From NCBI GenBank assembly GCA_027627225.1, contig CM051030.1, positions 23,940,727-24,004,726 on the forward strand: 64,000 nucleotides of DNA. The letters run 5' to 3'. A program made the translations under genes and the position numbers. Under the pieces are notes generated by a model. It saw nothing but the letters and a program-made list of their open reading frames with translations. It did no database searches and had not been told where the DNA came from. The stretch comes from Congeria kusceri. Lineage: Eukaryota; Mollusca; Bivalvia; Myida; Dreissenidae. Positions 1 to 10,747 of the stretch are shown piece by piece. Position 1 is the first letter of the stretch. Each line of letters begins with the position of its first letter.

Positions 1-517
1 CCTGAGGATCATCTATACGAAACGAAATTATAGGTGATCTGGAAGGAAATATATTTTCACAACTTACCCAAAGTTTAGTAATAATAATATAATAACTTTT
101 TAATACTGTAATCTAAAGAGAGCAAATATTAAAATGTCCAAAATCACAATATATATGTAATATTTTTCAAATCTGACAATTCAATTAGAAGAATGGCAGT
201 AAAGTATAGACCTTATGATTCAGCTGTAAAACACAATACTATGGACAAAATAACGGTACAAATTCATGATCCTATTAAACAATTTATAATTTTCACAGCA
301 ATCACAATGTATAACTATTTACTGGAATAATAAGTGTTACTATTAGACGCATTATATTACGCATTATTATTTCGTGACTCAAATGCTAGGCGGATAAATT
401 TTCCGAGGTTAATGATAGTCTTTGAATTCTTGGTTGATAATAAAATTTTAAATTTTGACAAGGAGGGCCACCTTTGATAATATTTAGGGAAGTATTGCTT
501 TCTTAGATCTCTATAAT
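1..517. other. AT-rich sequence, no gene seen
   Basis: No coding signal, RNA gene or clear repeat is visible. It lies 5' of the non-LTR relic, so it could include the missing first part of that element's endonuclease frame, but I cannot recognise it. Confidence 0.4.
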
Positions 518-1312
518 ATGGACATACTAATAAAAAGTATTAAGCCAGATTATATCCAGTTTGATCGCAATTTAGGTGAAGATGACGTAATTGTTATTGA
601 TACTCCCACGCCTCGGAAATCACGAGATCCCACCTCAAATCATTTCGGTGAGTGTCTACTCGATATATGCAAAGCGACAAATCAGCTGATAGTTAACGGT
701 CGATGGCCATGCGACGGGGGTAACTTAACTTGCATGACTCATAACGGTACTAGTGTGGTAGATTATTTGTTGACACATCGTTATAATTTTGATCTGCTTG
801 TCAATTTCACTGTTGGGGATTTTACTACTTTTTCAAATCACGCGCCACTCTCCTTTTCGTTTAAAATAAATACTGTGTGCCGGAACTCCACTGGAAATTT
901 TAAATCGCGGTATTATAAATTCGATTCAAAACACAAAGACTCGTTTGTGTGCGACATAACAAATAATTTAGATACTCTAATAAATGATTTTAATATTGAA
1001 CTCAACGGGAATGGAGATGTAAATAGTCTCATGTCGATATTTACGAACTTTTTATGTATTTACGGAAATAAATATTTTGAAAAAAGCTCTGTAAAACGAA
1101 ATGTTCGATTTCGTGAGGGGAACAACTCAAAATATTGGCTTGATGACGAATGTAAACGTAAATATACCGTATATAAACAAGCCGTTAAACAATTTAACAA
1201 CACACTATCGGACGCAGACAGAGTGATATTATATAATGCGAAAAAAGACTTTATAAATATCAATGTCGAAAGTCGAAATATTTCTTTAATCATTCGCGCT
1301 GTCGCAAGATGA
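518..1312 (+). pseudogene. LINE relic: endonuclease C-terminus and linker
   Basis: This is a 264-codon open stretch. Residues about 40-115 match the end of APE-family (exonuclease-endonuclease-phosphatase fold) domains. They include a block like HFGECLLDICKATNQLIVNGR, and SNHAPLSFSF where these endonucleases normally have SDHxPL, so the catalytic Asp-His pair reads Asn-His. Residues about 195-245 (KYWLDDECKRKYTVYKQA) match the linker that precedes the reverse transcriptase in these elements. The first metal-binding blocks of the endonuclease are absent upstream. The true start lies outside the stretch and the ATG here is probably just an internal Met. Confidence 0.75.
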
Positions 1313-1383
1313 ATGATCTTAGGCGGAAGTCACCCAAAGAATTTTGGAAAATATTTTAACCGCGAAAAAATACACTGCTGGAG

Positions 1384-2614
1384 ATGATATTTCAAATGAA
1401 GAATTTAAAAACTTATTTTAGTAACCTCATGTCTGGAAGTGACAGGCAAATTAACGATGAATATTTGGACTTTATCACTCAATTTGATGACAGTCAAGAA
1501 TTTAGAGCGACGTTCGAGTCACTAGATATTCCAATTTCAGTTGATGAAATTTTAAAAGCAGTTAAAAGGCTTGGTGTAAATAAATCCCCTTCCATTGACA
1601 ATGTTTTTTAATATATTAAACTCAATGTCATTTCCACGTGCATGGGCCTCAGGCATGATTATCCCTATTCATAAATAAGGTGTTAAATCCGACCCAAATA
1701 AGTATAGGGGAATTACGCTAACAAGCTGTTTCTCTAAATTGTTTACCATTGTATAGAATGAGAGACTAAACTCATTGGCAGTTCAGTTCTAATGGATGCT
1801 CAATTTGGATTCAAAAACAAATATAGCACTCTCAACCCAGTATTTATTTTACATTCGTTGATACAAAGACAAATAACGCATAAGAAAAAATTATATTGTT
1901 GTTTTGTGGATTATAGGAAGGCCTATGACTGCATAAATTGGAATCGGCTGTGGTTCAAGCTTATTAAATTAGGAATTGACAGCAAATTAATGTCCGTTGT
2001 ACGTTCAATGTATAGTGAGGTAAAACTGTGTGTCAAACACTTGGGAACATTGATTTATTTCAACAGCAACCTTGGATTATTCCAAGGGAGAGATAACCTC
2101 TCCGATCTGCTTTTCCCTCTACCTAAATGACATTGAGATGCATTGACAAGAAAATATCGATACTGGCATTAATACTGATCAAATCGATATATTTTTACTA
2201 TTGTTCGCAGTTCTTATATCGGAATCGAAAGATGGTCTACAAAAGACTCTTGATAGTCTATGTGCATACTGTCGTCAATGGAATCGCACGGTTAATATAG
2301 AGAAAATTAGAAGCATGGTCTTCAGAAAAGGGGGAAGGTTGGGGATTAACAACAAATGGATTTATACAAATCAAGAAGTTGAAGCTGTTAACTCGTTCAA
2401 TTATTTAGGGGTGGTGTTTTCCAATGGCGGCTCCTTCGATCAGGCTATGAAAACACTCGCGGAAAAAGGATTTCGATCTCTACATTCATTAATGTCCTTA
2501 ATTAGAAATAACAATGTGCCAATAAGTATTATGTTTAATCTGTTTGATGCATACGTACTATCAGTTTTAAATTACTGCTCAGAAGTTTGGGGTTATGTAC
2601 TGTCAGAAGTTTAA
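1384..2614 (+). pseudogene. LINE relic: reverse transcriptase domain, frameshifted
   Basis: Reverse-transcriptase blocks appear in order but in different frames: GVNKSPSIDN (1560-1605); PNKYRGITLTSC (about 1695-1730); FGFKNKYSTLNPVF; FVDYRKAYD with the first catalytic Asp (about 1900-1930); GLFQGR..LS (2070-2105); SLYLNDIE in another frame (about 2118-2140). The second catalytic block, normally FADD, reads FAVL at about 2203-2215, so both aspartates are lost. Downstream FNYLGVVFSNGGSF and YVLSVLNYCSEVWGY are typical of LINE reverse-transcriptase thumb regions. The copy is enzymatically dead. Confidence 0.85.
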
Positions 2615-3049
2615 GAAAGAGTCCATAAGAAGTTCTGTAAATGGGTATTAAATGTAAAACAGTCTACCAATACTCTAGCATTGCATTGCGAATTGGATAG
2701 ATTTCCATTGCTTATTGAAAGATATTTTAGAATGATTACATATTTTTTTAATCTTCAAACTGTTAAACAAGACAATTGTATTTTATATACCATATTAAAT
2801 GAACAGTTAAATAATATAGATGTAAACAATTCTGGCACAAAGTAGGCCTCACAGGTACGTCATATATTACAGATATCCGGTCTAAATGATATATGGCTCT
2901 ATCCCGGTTCTCTTAAGATAGAAGCATTCATTCCCATATTAAGAACTCGACTCCGAGATATCTATATTAGCAATTGGCGGTCAGATCTAGACCAATCAAC
3001 GTCTCTAGATGTATACAGAGAAATAAAACAATCAGCATATATAAGTCTG

Positions 3050-3235
3050 TTGGAAAATTCAAAGCACAGAAATGTCTTGGTCAAATTACATTTGTCATCT
3101 CACAAATTAAACACTGAAATCGGTCGGCACAATAATGTACCAAGAAATGAACGGAAATGTACACTTTGCGACCAGAATGATATTGAAGATGAAATCCATT
3201 TTATTCTCAAGTGCCCTATATACACCCACATTTGA
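3050..3235 (+). pseudogene. LINE relic: C-terminal cysteine motif
   Basis: A 61-codon stretch ends in CTLCDQNDIEDEIHFILKCP, the Cx2C...HF...CP pattern commonly found at the C-terminus of CR1/L2/Jockey-like LINE proteins. It is separated from the RT part by stops near 2614 and 2850, so it is a remnant of the same element. Confidence 0.7.
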
Positions 3236-5000
3236 CAACAATATATCCAAACATATTTTCATACACGCACACATTTGGTAAAATATATTTCTTTAATGTA
3301 ATGTGAAAATAAAACGATCATAAAAAGGCTGGCAACATATTGTCATACAACATTTCAACTAAGAGAAACATTAATTTAATTTATCAAATAATATATACAT
3401 TTTTTTTGCTCATTCTAATTTTGACTTTTTACACATGATATGTCTGTCCAATATTTACGGAAACAACAATGTTTACTTACGTTTCCTTAATATAGCCGTA
3501 TGGTGTCTGTTTGCTTATTCAATATTAAAATAGTAACACATTTCTTTTATTGTTCCCTATAGGCTAGATATATATTGATCCGTACTTATCGAATGACTTA
3601 CGACTTTAAATTGTACTACTATAATGAAGTTATTCTACATTCCTGTCAAGCTTCCAGTACTGATGTAAATTACAATTAATGGTAACAACTTGTATCTTGT
3701 TTACCTTAAAACACTCTCACTTTTATGACTTTCGAAATTAGATAAATATGTTTAATTTATAATATTTAAATGTATTATTTTCATGTCACGTGCCATGTAT
3801 GTTTTCTTTGTCTGTTTGTATAACGATAACCTTGTAATGCATAAGTTAAATAAATATTCTGTTATGTTCTGTTCTGTTGATAAATCTGCTGCCAATAAGT
3901 ATGTAAGGAACATTAGACAATTATATGTGAACATGAATATAAAACGCTAATTTGTTCAGTATCGTTCAAGTGTATGTGACATTTATAGTAGAGCATATGC
4001 GCTTACAAAACGTTTATACTTCATACGTCCGCACATCGTGCAAATTAGTATTTTTGGTAAAATTATATGGACCTAATACATCGACCGCAATGATACTGAT
4101 ATAGATATCGTATAAGCATGAACATGTATATAATTAACATAAACATAGTATTTAGCATATGCCCCAATACTCACTATCTTACAGCAGACATTGTAATTGT
4201 GAATAATTCTTACATCATTATGTACATGTGTCTTTAACCAGCGGGTGATGCCGACACTAAACACGATATTTAATGCAGCAAACCGCCGCATCACTTATTC
4301 AATGCACACCACAACTATATATACATATACTAGTCACGCAACATGTTATTTTAAATGATTCAATAGGGTGTCCGCATATCTATATCCCAAACACACTATA
4401 TAGGGAACAATTTGTCCCGTCCCTTCGCGTCCCGTCCTAAATTGTTTTACAAATGTTTTGAAACTATTAGTTTCAAACTTGTAATACATATTTAGCAGAT
4501 TTAAATCTTTTTGACCCGGACCATTACCCTGTCATGAATTTCCTGAATCATGATCCTTTGTGACTAATCATCTTTGTTAAGTTTCTTGTTTAGGTCAACT
4601 GTTGTAAAATATATTTGTTCTACACTTGTTATGCATATTCAGCAGGATGCGGTGAGTAAATGTACTTCCGTTTTTCCAAAATTTGCACCAGTGAGACGTA
4701 ACAAAATCCAAACGCTCCGCACAGTTGATCGACAATCTTGTAATTACCATCAATTGTGTGTTAATCAACCTTTCCGTAGTCCGTACGCGTCCGTTAACTT
4801 CAGAATCCGCACTATTCCGTTGAAACACAATCCGAACACCTCCGTTCTTCTGCACCATTACGCAAAATTCAGCAAAACGATTCTAGGTGTTAAACATGTA
4901 TTCTAACACGTCACGCGGCTTTTTTTCCCTAGACAAAGAAGGAAATCACGTACGGCTAAATCGGCAATACTTATTACATTTACATAAATTATTAAACGTA
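3236..5000. other. Non-coding AT-rich sequence, no supported gene
   Basis: The open stretches here lack codon structure, domain resemblance and splice context. I see no supported gene, RNA or element between the LINE relic and the assembly gap. Confidence 0.45.
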
Positions 5001-5200
5001 NNNNNNNNNNNNNNNNNNNNNNNNNNNNNNNNNNNNNNNNNNNNNNNNNNNNNNNNNNNNNNNNNNNNNNNNNNNNNNNNNNNNNNNNNNNNNNNNNNNN
5101 NNNNNNNNNNNNNNNNNNNNNNNNNNNNNNNNNNNNNNNNNNNNNNNNNNNNNNNNNNNNNNNNNNNNNNNNNNNNNNNNNNNNNNNNNNNNNNNNNNNN
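5001..5200. other. Assembly gap (200 N)
   Basis: Exactly 200 unknown bases, a standard placeholder length, so the true distance is unknown. The gap ends on the first base of a sequence that matches the inverted terminus of the downstream transposon, which suggests that the repeat broke the assembly. Confidence 0.98.
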
Positions 5201-5213
5201 GTCGAGTAGGTCC
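5201..5213 (+). repeat. Left terminal inverted repeat of the ISL2EU-like element (partial)
   Basis: GTCGAGTAGGTCC begins directly after the gap and is inverted at 9562-9574 with one mismatch. The outermost portion is not sequenced. Confidence 0.7.
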
Positions 5214-5305
5214 CTCTATGCGGATATGTTCGGATTTTATCATTAGATTATCGCCATTGTTAATAAGCGAAGCGTTTGACAGCTTGACAAAAGAAAGATA
5301 AAATA

Positions 5306-6828
5306 ATGCCTGAAACCACGTGCTGCGTTCCATTGTGTTCACGAAAAGGACGACACAACTTCCCGAAAGACAAACAACGTCGAGCAGCATGGGTACAAGC
5401 TATTCGACGGGTGAAAACAAAGTTCGAAATCAGGACTCCATCCGAATACTCGTACGTGTGTGAAAACCACTTCACCGAAGATGATTACCACACAATTACA
5501 TACGCTGGTAGGTAGTTTGCTTTTCTATTGAGTTGAAAAACATCATAAATATAAACAATTATTACGCTTATAATGTTGAATTTGGGTTTTCTCTCCATTA
5601 GATAATCATGACATATGTATATGTACAGTATATGGAACTGGTTTACATGTATATACTAAATATCATCATTTGTTACTTGGCTTATTTTTCGAAAAGTTCT
5701 GCATCAACAACGACAGTACTGCTTCAAAAATTAAATGTAATGTTGTTGATTAATTAAATATGCATTATGTGATATTGTGTGTCATAACCTAACACTATAT
5801 CATATGTTGGTGTTTCTTAATCTTACTTGACTGAAACCAATAAAATGATAAATCCTGTCACCTTCTGAACACTCATTCTCTTAATCCATTTAACCTTAAA
5901 GCTGCAACAACCAAATATATGCATTTGTTTCTAGCACATACTTATTTTTTCAGTATTTATTTTTTCAGGTAATGAAAGACGTAAGCGGGCTCTGCGAAAA
6001 AACAGCTGTCCCCAGTATTTTTTCCTGAACAAACAAGGCCACTGTTGCGAAGAACCAGGAGAGAAAAGAACGTCGTCTAGAACGAGAAAACCGGAACGTA
6101 AGTTGTTTGAAGATGTGACAAATATGGAACAATCTGGAGAAAACATGAGTTTTGAACCTGAGTTCATTGCAACCAAAATAGACATTGTTACTTCTGATAT
6201 CGATGTGGGTGCCAGCGAAGAAGTTGTAACCCAGCAGGAATGTGTGGAGCAAATAATCTCAATCACGGATGAAAAAGTGACATTTATAGATTCTTGTGTA
6301 CAAACAGAGTGTGTAATGGAAGATGTGGTGATGCAAACAACAACAGCACCTGCATTTAGCATCCACAATTTTGACAATGATGCGCCAGCCGTCCACTTCT
6401 ATACTGGACTTGAAAATTACATGAAGTTCTTTTTCGTGTTGAACACACTTGACCAGCAGCATACCATCTTAATTATGTGTCATTCTGTTTCGAGTATATG
6501 TGTTGCTGATCAATTTTTTATTACTTTGATAAAGTTAAGGCGACACATGACAAACTTTGAACTGTCGCGATTATTTAATGTTTCTGAAAGTGTGGTGTCG
6601 AACATTTTTATTACTTGGGTCTTGTACATGGAAAAACAGTGGAAAGAAATTAACATATGGCCATCACAAACTTTAGTCCGCTATTTCGCTCCAAGCAGCT
6701 TCAAGAGGCTATACAGAATTTTAACTGAACCTCTGACTGCCACAGAGACTAAGTTGTCATCAGAGATAATTTTTGTATGTTTCATGCTATGCAATTTCAG
6801 AAATGGCATTGTGTCTACATATGCTTAA
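5306..6828 (+). CDS. THAP-domain transposase, catalytic core deleted (2 exons: 5306-5507, 5969-6828)
   Basis: Exon 1 encodes a THAP zinc-binding DNA-binding domain: C6-x4-C11, F19-P20, W29, C52-x2-H55. The donor after 5507 (G|GTAGGT) and acceptor TTTTTTCAG|GT at 5967/5968 join in phase 1, giving a 353-residue protein. Exon 2 encodes a basic linker, an acidic spacer, and then the helical region that precedes DDE_4-type catalytic domains in ISL2EU/Harbinger-like transposases (YTGLENYMKFFFVLNTL; a helix-turn-helix-like block near NFELSRLFNVSESVVSNIF; WPSQTLVRYFAPSSFKRLY). At about residue 316 the sequence jumps straight to what looks like the normal C-terminus (RILTEPL...FMLCNFRNGIV). The region with all three catalytic carboxylates is missing although the frame is open. 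It is therefore a DNA-binding protein at most, unless made whole elsewhere. Likely polyadenylation signals AATAAA lie at 7063-7072. Confidence 0.8.
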
Positions 6829-7125
6829 AGAATTGCTACAATCATGGTTGTACATATAGCTAAGTGTAGTAAAAAATGTCATTTTTTATGTTGTCATTTA
6901 CCATTCTGAATAAAAAAATGTCTGATGATCATGTGTATTAGTCTATGGTTATCAGTATTAGAAAGTACATGTTATTACAGTAATACTAGACATTTGTTTG
7001 TCAATATGACTGTTCATTATTCATTTTTTATGTTGAAGTTGATGTATTACATGTGATTGCTTAATAAATAAAGTTTTAAAATAGTGATTTGTTACTTTTG
7101 CAGCTGAAATTAAACTCTGGTACGG

Positions 7126-7379
7126 GCTGGTATTCATAAAGCTCCTAAGCGAAATCTTAAGTTTTATTTAAGTGAAAATTTCAGATACAATTTGCTATGG
7201 AAATTATTATGATTTCTGTTGTTTTTTTGCCAAAATACTATAACAAAAGTAAATAATTTACAGCAAAAACAAATTTAATACAAGAAGACATCTATATAAA
7301 AAAGCAAAAGACTTTAGGAATTCTGATAATTTAAGGAATGTACTTAAATTTTTCCTGAGGTGCTTTATGAATGCTGACT
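7126..7379. mobile_element. MITE-like inverted-repeat element nested between the two transposon genes
   Basis: The left arm (about 7126-7162, TATTCATAAAGCTCCTAAG...) and right arm (about 7342-7379) are inverted copies sharing ATTCATAAAGC and much of the flanking 36 bases. The total is about 250 bp with an A+T-rich centre and no reading frame. A TA may be duplicated at both edges (before 7124 and at 7380). It sits in the 743-bp convergent intergenic spacer, so it does not interrupt either gene. Confidence 0.5.
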
Positions 7380-7522
7380 GTAAACAACATACTTGATATT
7401 TATGCAGTTCTGTTCAAACAACACAATTTTCAATAAAACAATTTATTTGAATACATATATAATGACAAATATAATAACAAAAAATACATATCATGATAAT
7501 TCATACAACATTACAAAATGCA

Positions 7523-7528
7523 TTTATT
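7523..7528 (-). terminator. Candidate polyadenylation signal for the YqaJ gene
   Basis: AATAAA on the minus strand, 44 bases downstream of the YqaJ-gene stop codon. A second copy is at 7442-7447. Confidence 0.4.
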
Positions 7529-7571
7529 TTCAAATGAACTTTTTGTTTCATTTCTTTTGCAGAACATTATT

Positions 7572-9456
7572 TTACACATTTTTATAAAACAACTTTTCCA
7601 AAAGTGCTGGTTTGAAATGTGCCTCAAAAAATAATTCAAGTTTGTGCACCATATCAGAGATAAACGCCTCATTTCTTGTTACTCTGATGTACACAATGTC
7701 AGTGAGAGTATACACAATTAAATCACAATATTTTCGTTCAGAGCAGAACACCTGTCCCTGTATCTGAAAGTAATATGGATTTTTTTTGCTAAGAGCAAGT
7801 TTTCCATTGATTTCTTTTAAATATGGCACAGTAACTGAGTTTATCTCTTTATTTTTTGCATTGAAAGGACATTTTACTTCTACAATTAAATCCTTGCTGA
7901 CAATTCCATCAGGAGATGCCCCTAGAAATGGATGGGTCTTAGAAACAGTGATGCCACATGCTTGAACATTAACATTTCGCGCACTTTCATATATGTGAAT
8001 TGCAGTTTTTTCATATTTACAGCCATGGCGCATCGCTTCATTTTGTTTAGTTACATGTCCAGATACCATTGTGGAAGCCAATGCTGCTAAATTGGCCTTT
8101 TCTGTTGCTGTACATATCCGGTGGTAGTTGGATGACTGGATTCTTTTTCCACGTTCCTCGAACCAACGATCATTTGTGTTTTGTCCCCTTGTCAAAACTT
8201 CCAGTTCACAGCACTCTTCTGTTGTTATTTTAGTTATTTTACTCTGATTTAGAAAGTTTTCTTCATGTGTCACTTCAAAATAGTCGTGATCATTGTTGAC
8301 TGCATATATATTTGCTGGTGCAAAGGTCTGAAATATTCGCGTTTTAGAAATTCCTTTAAAGTTCATACATGTATTGTAAAAATGATCCTGATAATTAGGG
8401 GCATTTCGAAAACTAACAGGTTGGGGATCAAAGTCCTTAATATCACAAATATCTGCCCCAACCATGTTTAGGTCTCTGGCCTTCAGAGGGGACCCGGTAT
8501 GTTTCTTGGCTCTATGGAATGCCTGTAGTTGCTCGGTACATGACGACTCTACCTTCACATCTCCTGTTTGAACAAATTTCAGGCATGCATACAATACAGT
8601 TGTTATATGCTTGCAATGTCCAAAGGGACCCTCGCCAGCTCCACATTCGCACTGCGCCTCGTGCACTATTCCATGTTTTGTAAAGGAAATGTCTACCACA
8701 TAATTTATCTTTTTCTTCATTTCTGCTCTACACGCACTTTTTACAAAGTCAAGACTGTCTGATGAAAACAACCGAAGATACATTAAAAATTTGTCATTGT
8801 ATAGTGCAGTTACAGTTTGGTCGAACTCAACTTGAAAGCGTTCCAGATAGTCAGTGGCTTTCTGACGGTCAATGGGGGCCATCTTCATGTCACTGTTGAT
8901 GTCCTTGTAGCCACTGGTTACTGGAAGGCTCATCCTAAATTCTGGCATAAGGTCCTCACAGTTGTTGAAATTTTGGTTTCTGTCATAGGCCTCTAGTCTG
9001 AAACAATTATGTAATACATTTGTTTAATAATCATATACTGCCTCATCTTTAAGAAAAGAATGAAGAAAAGACGACTTTGCAAACAAAGAACATATTGTAT
9101 TTATTACTACAAACAAACCACACATAGCGCATTACCCCACCCACTAATTCCAACGTATGGACATGTACACATTTTGAATTTAATTTGCAATGCTTCCTGT
9201 GGAATTTGGGACAATTAATAATAATGAACTGCAGACATTAGCGATATAAGATTGCATCAATTGCTGTTATTACATTTAACTATTTAATGAAAGAACTTGT
9301 TTACTTCGCTAATCGTCAACAACAAAAGTGAAAAGAAAAATTCATGTTAGCCTACCTCTCGATTAACTCCTTTTTTCGTCCAGATAACTTAGCATTTCTC
9401 TTTCTTAACTCTGTCCTAAGTTGTCCTAAAGATAGGCTGCAAAACTTTGAAGCCAT
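7572..9456 (-). CDS. SAP-SWIM-YqaJ nuclease of the transposon (2 exons: 9456-9356, 8997-7572)
   Basis: The 508-residue protein starts at an ATG at 9456. The donor after 9356 (GAG|GTAGGC) and acceptor TTTCAG at 9000-8998 join in phase 2 and complete a SAP DNA-binding motif (residues about 9-42, LSLGQLRTELRKRN...LSGRKKELIERLEAYD). A SWIM zinc finger follows (C150-E-C152...C162-K-H164). The C-terminal third is a YqaJ / lambda-exonuclease-like domain with an intact apparent active site: E363 in RHGCKYEKTA, D397 in GASPDGIV, E407-V-K409 in IVEVKCPF, then the QxQ block FQIQGQ. It is probably a nuclease partner acting in the element's transposition or replication. It has no stops or frameshifts, in contrast to the damaged transposase across the spacer. 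The assignment to ISL2EU rests on gene pairing and termini, since related YqaJ genes also occur alone in mollusc genomes. Confidence 0.85.
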
Positions 9457-9561
9457 ATTTACACCTTTATCGAAGAAATATAATCAAATCGTGTTAAAAC
9501 TCTGTTTATCAACTGTCAATCTTAGCGGAAGTAAACAATGGAAGGGAAAATAAATAACAAT

Positions 9562-9574
9562 GGACCTATTCGAC
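9562..9574 (-). repeat. Right terminal inverted repeat of the ISL2EU-like element
   Basis: Read on minus it is GTCGAATAGGTCC, inverted relative to 5201-5213 with one mismatch. It continues outward as CGCTGTT preceded by a GGGGGC block. Confidence 0.7.
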
Positions 9575-9599
9575 AACAGCGCCCCCTATACGGGCACCT

Positions 9600-10650
9600 G
9601 CTAGACAAGGGAAGATAACCCACTAAAGTCTCTCATTGTTATTTATAGAGCGTACCGCTAGACTAAACACAATAGTGTATTAAGTCTGGGAATGAGCATA
9701 ATAGTCTGTTCATGACATACAATGAGAAAATATGTTCATACTTATGCTCAGTTCTAGAGTGTATATCGATAATATGTCTATAACTTTATTTCAACCGCTG
9801 ATGTAATATTTTATTCCCCAACAGTTGTTGGTAAACATTAAACCATTGTTGTAAGTTTGCATTCCCTAAAATTAGAAAATTTGCCCGATTCTATTGGCAT
9901 TCAATTATCCTGCTGCATAATTAACGCAAGAAATCTAGGTCAAACGTGATCTTAGACAGCTACGCTGAAAAAACGTTGCGGCGCTTCCTGAAAAACAGTA
10001 TTAATTTACTTTGTTTAGCCTTAGGCAACATTCTTTCATTATAGTATTTTAGGGCATTGATTATCTTTAATCAACATCTGTTTTCAATATCATTACCTGC
10101 ATAGTAACACCAGTGCATTCAATCAAACACCATACCAGTATATAAGGCAATGCCGAAAATATATGTTCACTGCATTCCTTGCTTGAAATAAATGGTGTTC
10201 TTCTATTTTGACGTTGCAGGTAATAAACTAGATAAATTTACTTTATTAATTTATGCCGTTATTTTTTGCGGTTGTTTAGGAGTGAAATTGAATGATTGAT
10301 GTATGTGTGTATTTGTAAGACTGCATTCCTTTAAGAATAAATGGTGTATTTATATTTTGGCATTGCAGTCTGGCTTCCTCCTCCACCTCTTATACAGCTG
10401 AAGTCGTTACCGCAAAATTCAACAAACGTTATCTACAAATTTCATTGAAAATAAATCATTAAACAAAAACTGTTCTTACAACAATTTGGAGCTTCACAAA
10501 AAACTTAATTTTCAACAATCTGCATTGACAACAAACCAACCAGTTGTCGAAAATGTCGTCGTCAAATATATAAGATTTCAAACACATTTGAAAAATATAA
10601 AAAGGGTAGATGATAATACACCTCCACTCTGCGGAACAAGCACAAGTGGG
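9600..10650. other. Non-coding; one 48-bp direct repeat, otherwise nothing recognised
   Basis: A 48-bp motif (CTGCATTCCTT...AATGGTGT...TTGCAG) occurs at about 10170-10219 and again at about 10321-10367, imperfectly. No coding signal. Confidence 0.45.
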
Positions 10651-10657
10651 CAAGAAC

Positions 10658-10734
10658 AGCTGTCGCTATTGTATCTCTGAACTGCAGCAGAGCTGTCGCT
10701 ATAATATCTCAGAACTGCAGAACAGCTGTCGCCA
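10658..10734. repeat. Short tandem repeat, about 33-bp unit, 2.3 copies
   Basis: The unit contains AGCTGTCGCTAT...ATCTC(A/T)GAACTGCAG and is repeated in direct orientation with few mismatches. Confidence 0.7.
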
Positions 10735-10747
10735 TGGCTACCAAAGC

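Larger units (their letters stand above)
518..3235 (+). mobile_element. Decayed APE-type non-LTR retrotransposon (LINE)
   Basis: The domain order on the plus strand is C-terminal half of an APE-like endonuclease, reverse transcriptase, then a C-terminal cysteine-rich tail, which is the order of Jockey/CR1/L2-type LINEs. The frame is broken several times (near 1312, 1611, 2130, 2614 and 2850), so it cannot be expressed as one polyprotein. The 5' end is missing. No poly-A tail or target-site duplication could be assigned. The clade is unresolved. Confidence 0.8.
5201..9588. mobile_element. ISL2EU-like DNA transposon (THAP transposase + YqaJ nuclease)
   Basis: Two convergent spliced genes, a THAP-type transposase on plus and a SAP-SWIM-YqaJ nuclease on minus, lie inside inverted termini: GTCGAGTAGGTCC at 5201-5213 and GTCGAATAGGTCC read on minus from 9574 to 9562 (12 of 13 identical). 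The outer few bases of the left terminus are probably inside the gap. The right terminus extends outward through CGCTGTT into a GGGGGC block near 9586. The pairing of a THAP-DDE protein with a YqaJ nuclease is, to my knowledge, the hallmark of ISL2EU elements in the PIF/Harbinger-ISL2EU-Spy group. A target duplication cannot be read because of the gap. The exact outer boundary is uncertain by about 15 bases. Confidence 0.8.

Noticed and set aside
4574..4906. 110-codon open stretch before the gap
   Set aside because: No domain resemblance, overlapping open frames on both strands, and no splice context; looks like chance in moderately balanced sequence.
9344..9553. Plus-strand open stretch opposite the SAP exon
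   Set aside because: It is the antisense of the SAP-encoding exon of the YqaJ gene, whose splice phase and motif match.
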